The notes under the pieces were generated by a model. It saw only the letters and a program-made list of their open reading frames with translations. It was not told the origin of the DNA and ran no database searches. Source: Negativicoccus succinicivorans (GTDB lineage: Bacteria > Bacillota > Negativicutes > Veillonellales > Negativicoccaceae). From it: DNA of 9,050 nucleotides. Where the stretch lies: assembly GCF_018373335.1 (NCBI RefSeq), contig NZ_JAHAHH010000054.1, positions 1 through 9,050 on the forward strand, in the 5' to 3' direction. Below, piece by piece: positions 7,387-9,050 of the stretch. The first letter of the stretch is position 1; each line of letters starts with the position of its first letter. Both the position numbers and the translations under genes were made by a program.

Positions 7387-7394
7387 TGAGCGTT

Positions 7395-8174
7395 ATGAAA
7401 CAATGGTGGAAATGGATAGCTCTGTGTATAGCGGTATTAGCAGTGGCCGGTTGTGGTGGGACAAAATCGGATGCGCCGCAGTCCACTACATGGAAAGTGG
7501 GAACCAATGCCACGTTCGTACCGTTTGAATACACCGACGATTCGCATCAATTAAGCGGTTTTGATATTGAATTGTTTAATGCGATCGCTAAAAAAGCGGG
7601 CATGCAGGTAGAATACAAAAATATTTCATTTGACGGTTTGATTCCTGCTTTGGGAACGCAACAAATTGATGCTGCGGTTTCAGGGATGACGATTACCAAA
7701 GCTCGTGCCGAAAAAGTAGACTTCAGCTTCCCTTATTATCAATCCGGCTTAGGTGTCTTGACGAAAGACGGCACAGCAGTGGAGGACCTTTCCGAATTGA
7801 GCGGGAAGAAAGTAGCGGTGCAATTGGGTACGACGGCGGCAGAAAAAGCGTCTGAAATTTCCAATATTGAATTACGGACTTTTGATAACAATTCCGAATC
7901 ATTACTGGAACTTACAAAAGGCGGCGTAGATGCTGTAATCGCTGACTTGCCGGTGCTGCAATACTATCTGGCAACAAAAAAAGACAGTGTAGCTAAACTA
8001 AGCGTAATTGAAAGCAAGGAGCCGGAATATTTCGGTATCGCAGTGAAAAAAGGTAATAAAGAAGTGAAAGATAAAATTAATGCAGCGCTGCAGGAACTTA
8101 AAAAAGACGGTACCTTGGATGCGCTGTATCAAAAATATTTCAACCAGGACGCACCGGTCATGCCGGAGAAGTAA
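7395..8174 (+). CDS. ABC transporter amino-acid-type substrate-binding lipoprotein (first of tandem pair)
   Basis: This 259-residue extracytoplasmic receptor belongs to family 3 (HisJ/GlnH type), which captures a polar amino acid and delivers it to an ABC permease. A positively charged, tryptophan-rich start (MKQWWKW) and a hydrophobic stretch lead to the lipobox VAGC, with C20 as the lipidated residue. The mature protein begins with a short flexible linker, then the two-lobed domain: VGTNATFVPFEY (35-46), SGFDIEL, FDGLIPAL and SGMTITKARAEKVDFSFPYY (96-115). R104 is placed to bind the ligand carboxylate. D184 in VIADLP is placed to bind the amino group. The specific ligand cannot be told by eye. 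No permease or ATPase gene is adjacent upstream; the next gene is a paralogue. A strong own promoter and a leader of about 90 bases precede it, and no terminator is visible after it. Confidence 0.93.
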   Translation: MKQWWKWIALCIAVLAVAGCGGTKSDAPQSTTWKVGTNATFVPFEYTDDSHQLSGFDIELFNAIAKKAGMQVEYKNISFDGLIPALGTQQIDAAVSGMTITKARAEKVDFSFPYYQSGLGVLTKDGTAVEDLSELSGKKVAVQLGTTAAEKASEISNIELRTFDNNSESLLELTKGGVDAVIADLPVLQYYLATKKDSVAKLSVIESKEPEYFGIAVKKGNKEVKDKINAALQELKKDGTLDALYQKYFNQDAPVMPEK

Positions 8175-8176
8175 AC

Positions 8177-8205
8177 TTGAAATTTTCAGAATGATTACGT
8201 AAAAT
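8177..8205 (+). promoter_or_regulatory. Sigma-A type promoter for the second solute-binding protein
   Basis: TTGAAA (8177-8182) and TAAAAT (8200-8205) each match five of six consensus bases and are separated by 17 bases. They lie within the 63-base gap between the two binding-protein genes. Transcription would start near 8212, about 26 bases before the ATG. The second gene may therefore be expressed independently as well as by read-through from the first. Confidence 0.65.
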
Positions 8206-8220
8206 AAACATATTAAAAGA

Positions 8221-8227
8221 AGGGGAG
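8221..8227 (+). promoter_or_regulatory. Ribosome-binding site fixing the start of the second solute-binding protein
   Basis: AGGGGAG ends 10 bases before ATG 8238. An in-frame GTG at 8229 lies only one base after this site, too close for initiation, so ATG 8238 (MAKKW) is preferred over the three-residue-longer form. Confidence 0.65.
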
Positions 8228-8237
8228 CGTGAACGGA

Positions 8238-9020
8238 ATGGCAAAAAAATGGACACAATTGTTAATGCTGGTCATTTGCTCGTTGGCGTTGTTGATCTCC
8301 GGTTGCGGCGGTAACGATGCGGATAAGGGTGGCGCAGCAGGTGGAGACAAAGTATTACGGGTAGGTGCGGAAACGACATTCCCGCCATTTGAATTCGCGG
8401 ATGAGAAAGGCAATTATAGTGGATTCGATTTGGATTTGATCCATGCGATTGCGGCAGATCTCGGTTACAAAGTCGAATTCAAGAGCATGGGCTTTGATGC
8501 GTTGATTCCGGCGTTGAACAGTAAGCAGATTGATGTTATTATTTCAGCGATGTCGATTACAGATGAACGTAAAAATGTCGTTTTATTCAGTGATCCGTAC
8601 TACAAATCCGGCGTTGCGATTGTCACCAATAAAGCGAACCAGGAGATTCAAGGCAAAGCGGATCTCGAAGGTAAGACCATTGCTTGTCAAATCGGCAATA
8701 CCGGTTCCATGTTGGCCTCGGAAATTCCGAATGCCAAGGTAATTAATTTTGATGGAGCCAATCAGGCATTTCTGCAGTTGAAAAACGGCGGTGCCGATGC
8801 GGTCATGATCGACTTGCCGGTAGCACAGGATTACATGAAGAAAGATGCGGATAAAGCGTTTCAAGTCGTAGGGGACGTTTTGGAAGCGGAAGATTACGGT
8901 ATTGCGGTTAGCAAAGAGAATCAAGAATTGATGAAAAAAATCAACGCTTCGCTCAAGAAACTCAAAGACAATGGTGAATATCAAAAAATTTATGAAAAAT
9001 GGTTTGGTACGCAGAAATAA
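8238..9020 (+). CDS. ABC transporter amino-acid-type substrate-binding lipoprotein (second of tandem pair)
   Basis: This 260-residue family 3 solute-binding protein is paralogous to the gene just upstream. A KK-containing start and hydrophobic segment end in the lipobox ISGC, with C23 as the lipid anchor. A Gly/Ala/Asp-rich linker (24-37) tethers the domain. Matching landmarks are VGAETTFPPFEF (42-53), SGFDLDL, FDALIPAL, SAMSITDER with R111 as the likely carboxylate ligand, DPYYKSG, and D192 in MIDLPV as the likely amino-group ligand. The C-terminal helix ends YEKWFG, typical of the family. Compared with its neighbour it has a more classical SITDER-x-SDPYY segment, so ligand range or affinity may differ. 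That the permease and ATPase genes follow beyond the window is likely from usual operon order but not visible. The 30 bases after the stop hold no gene. Confidence 0.94.
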   Translation: MAKKWTQLLMLVICSLALLISGCGGNDADKGGAAGGDKVLRVGAETTFPPFEFADEKGNYSGFDLDLIHAIAADLGYKVEFKSMGFDALIPALNSKQIDVIISAMSITDERKNVVLFSDPYYKSGVAIVTNKANQEIQGKADLEGKTIACQIGNTGSMLASEIPNAKVINFDGANQAFLQLKNGGADAVMIDLPVAQDYMKKDADKAFQVVGDVLEAEDYGIAVSKENQELMKKINASLKKLKDNGEYQKIYEKWFGTQK

Positions 9021-9050
9021 CGATACGTTAGTAAAAGAACCGTCTGCCAG

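Noticed and set aside
7365..7394. Upstream TTG start for the first binding protein
   Set aside because: It lacks a ribosome-binding site and would place ten hydrophilic residues before the signal peptide. ATG 7395 has AAGGAG at ideal distance.
7365..7394. TTGACG (7365-7370) as a second -35 box before the first binding protein
   Set aside because: No acceptable -10 lies 16-18 bases downstream; the only TTATGA is too far and overlaps the start codon.
7201..7394. T-box or other riboswitch between gltX and the binding proteins
   Set aside because: The first part is the gltX terminator, and the leader after the promoter is only about 90 bases, with no T-box sequence or terminator/antiterminator pair.
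7301..8143. Exact 13-base repeat AAAAATATTTCAA at 7301-7313 and 8131-8143
   Set aside because: It is AT-rich and short. The second copy encodes the family-typical KYF end of the binding protein, so coincidence is sufficient.
8229..8237. GTG 8229 as start of the second binding protein
   Set aside because: It is one base from the purine-rich site. ATG 8238 fits the spacing and gives a normal lipoprotein signal peptide.

Overview
This 9,050-base window comes from a bacterial chromosome and is densely coded, with every gene on the + strand. The gene order (clpC, radA, a membrane PIN-TRAM protein, ispD-ispF, gltX) is the housekeeping block typical of Firmicutes. The ribosome-binding sites are strong and purine-rich, and the promoters are of the sigma-A type. 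The base composition is intermediate. A fused ispDF sits inside otherwise Firmicute synteny, and the ABC-type solute-binding proteins are lipoproteins. Together these suggest an anaerobic Firmicute, perhaps a Negativicute (Veillonellales/Selenomonadales-like). That placement is inference; no rRNA or other taxonomic marker is present.

Layout: (1) Positions 1-1957 hold the 3' four-fifths of clpC, cut by the window edge and closed by a strong hairpin terminator whose stem contains the stop codon. (2) Positions 2046-3404 hold radA, complete, behind a weak candidate promoter. (3) Positions 3412-7258 look like one transcription unit: a good extended -10 promoter, then yacL-like PIN-TRAM, ispDF and gltX, joined by two 4-base ATGA overlaps and closed by a hairpin terminator. 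(4) Positions 7268-9020 hold two tandem paralogous genes for amino-acid-type ABC solute-binding lipoproteins, each with its own good promoter. The transporter's permease and ATPase are not in the window. The first of the pair has a leader of about 90 bases with a possible 20-codon mini-ORF.

Functionally the window combines protein quality control (ClpC), recombination and repair (RadA), a membrane-anchored putative nuclease, two steps of the MEP isoprenoid pathway on one polypeptide, glutamyl-tRNA synthesis and amino-acid uptake. Compared with the textbook Firmicute order (clpC-radA-disA-yacL-ispD-ispF-gltX-cysE-cysS), disA is missing between radA and yacL, ispD and ispF are fused, and cysE/cysS do not follow gltX.

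I see no CRISPR array, mobile element, tRNA, rRNA or defence system, and nothing that amounts to a wholly new system. The points most worth a second look are the IspDF fusion, the missing disA, the leader mini-ORF and the tandem binding proteins.
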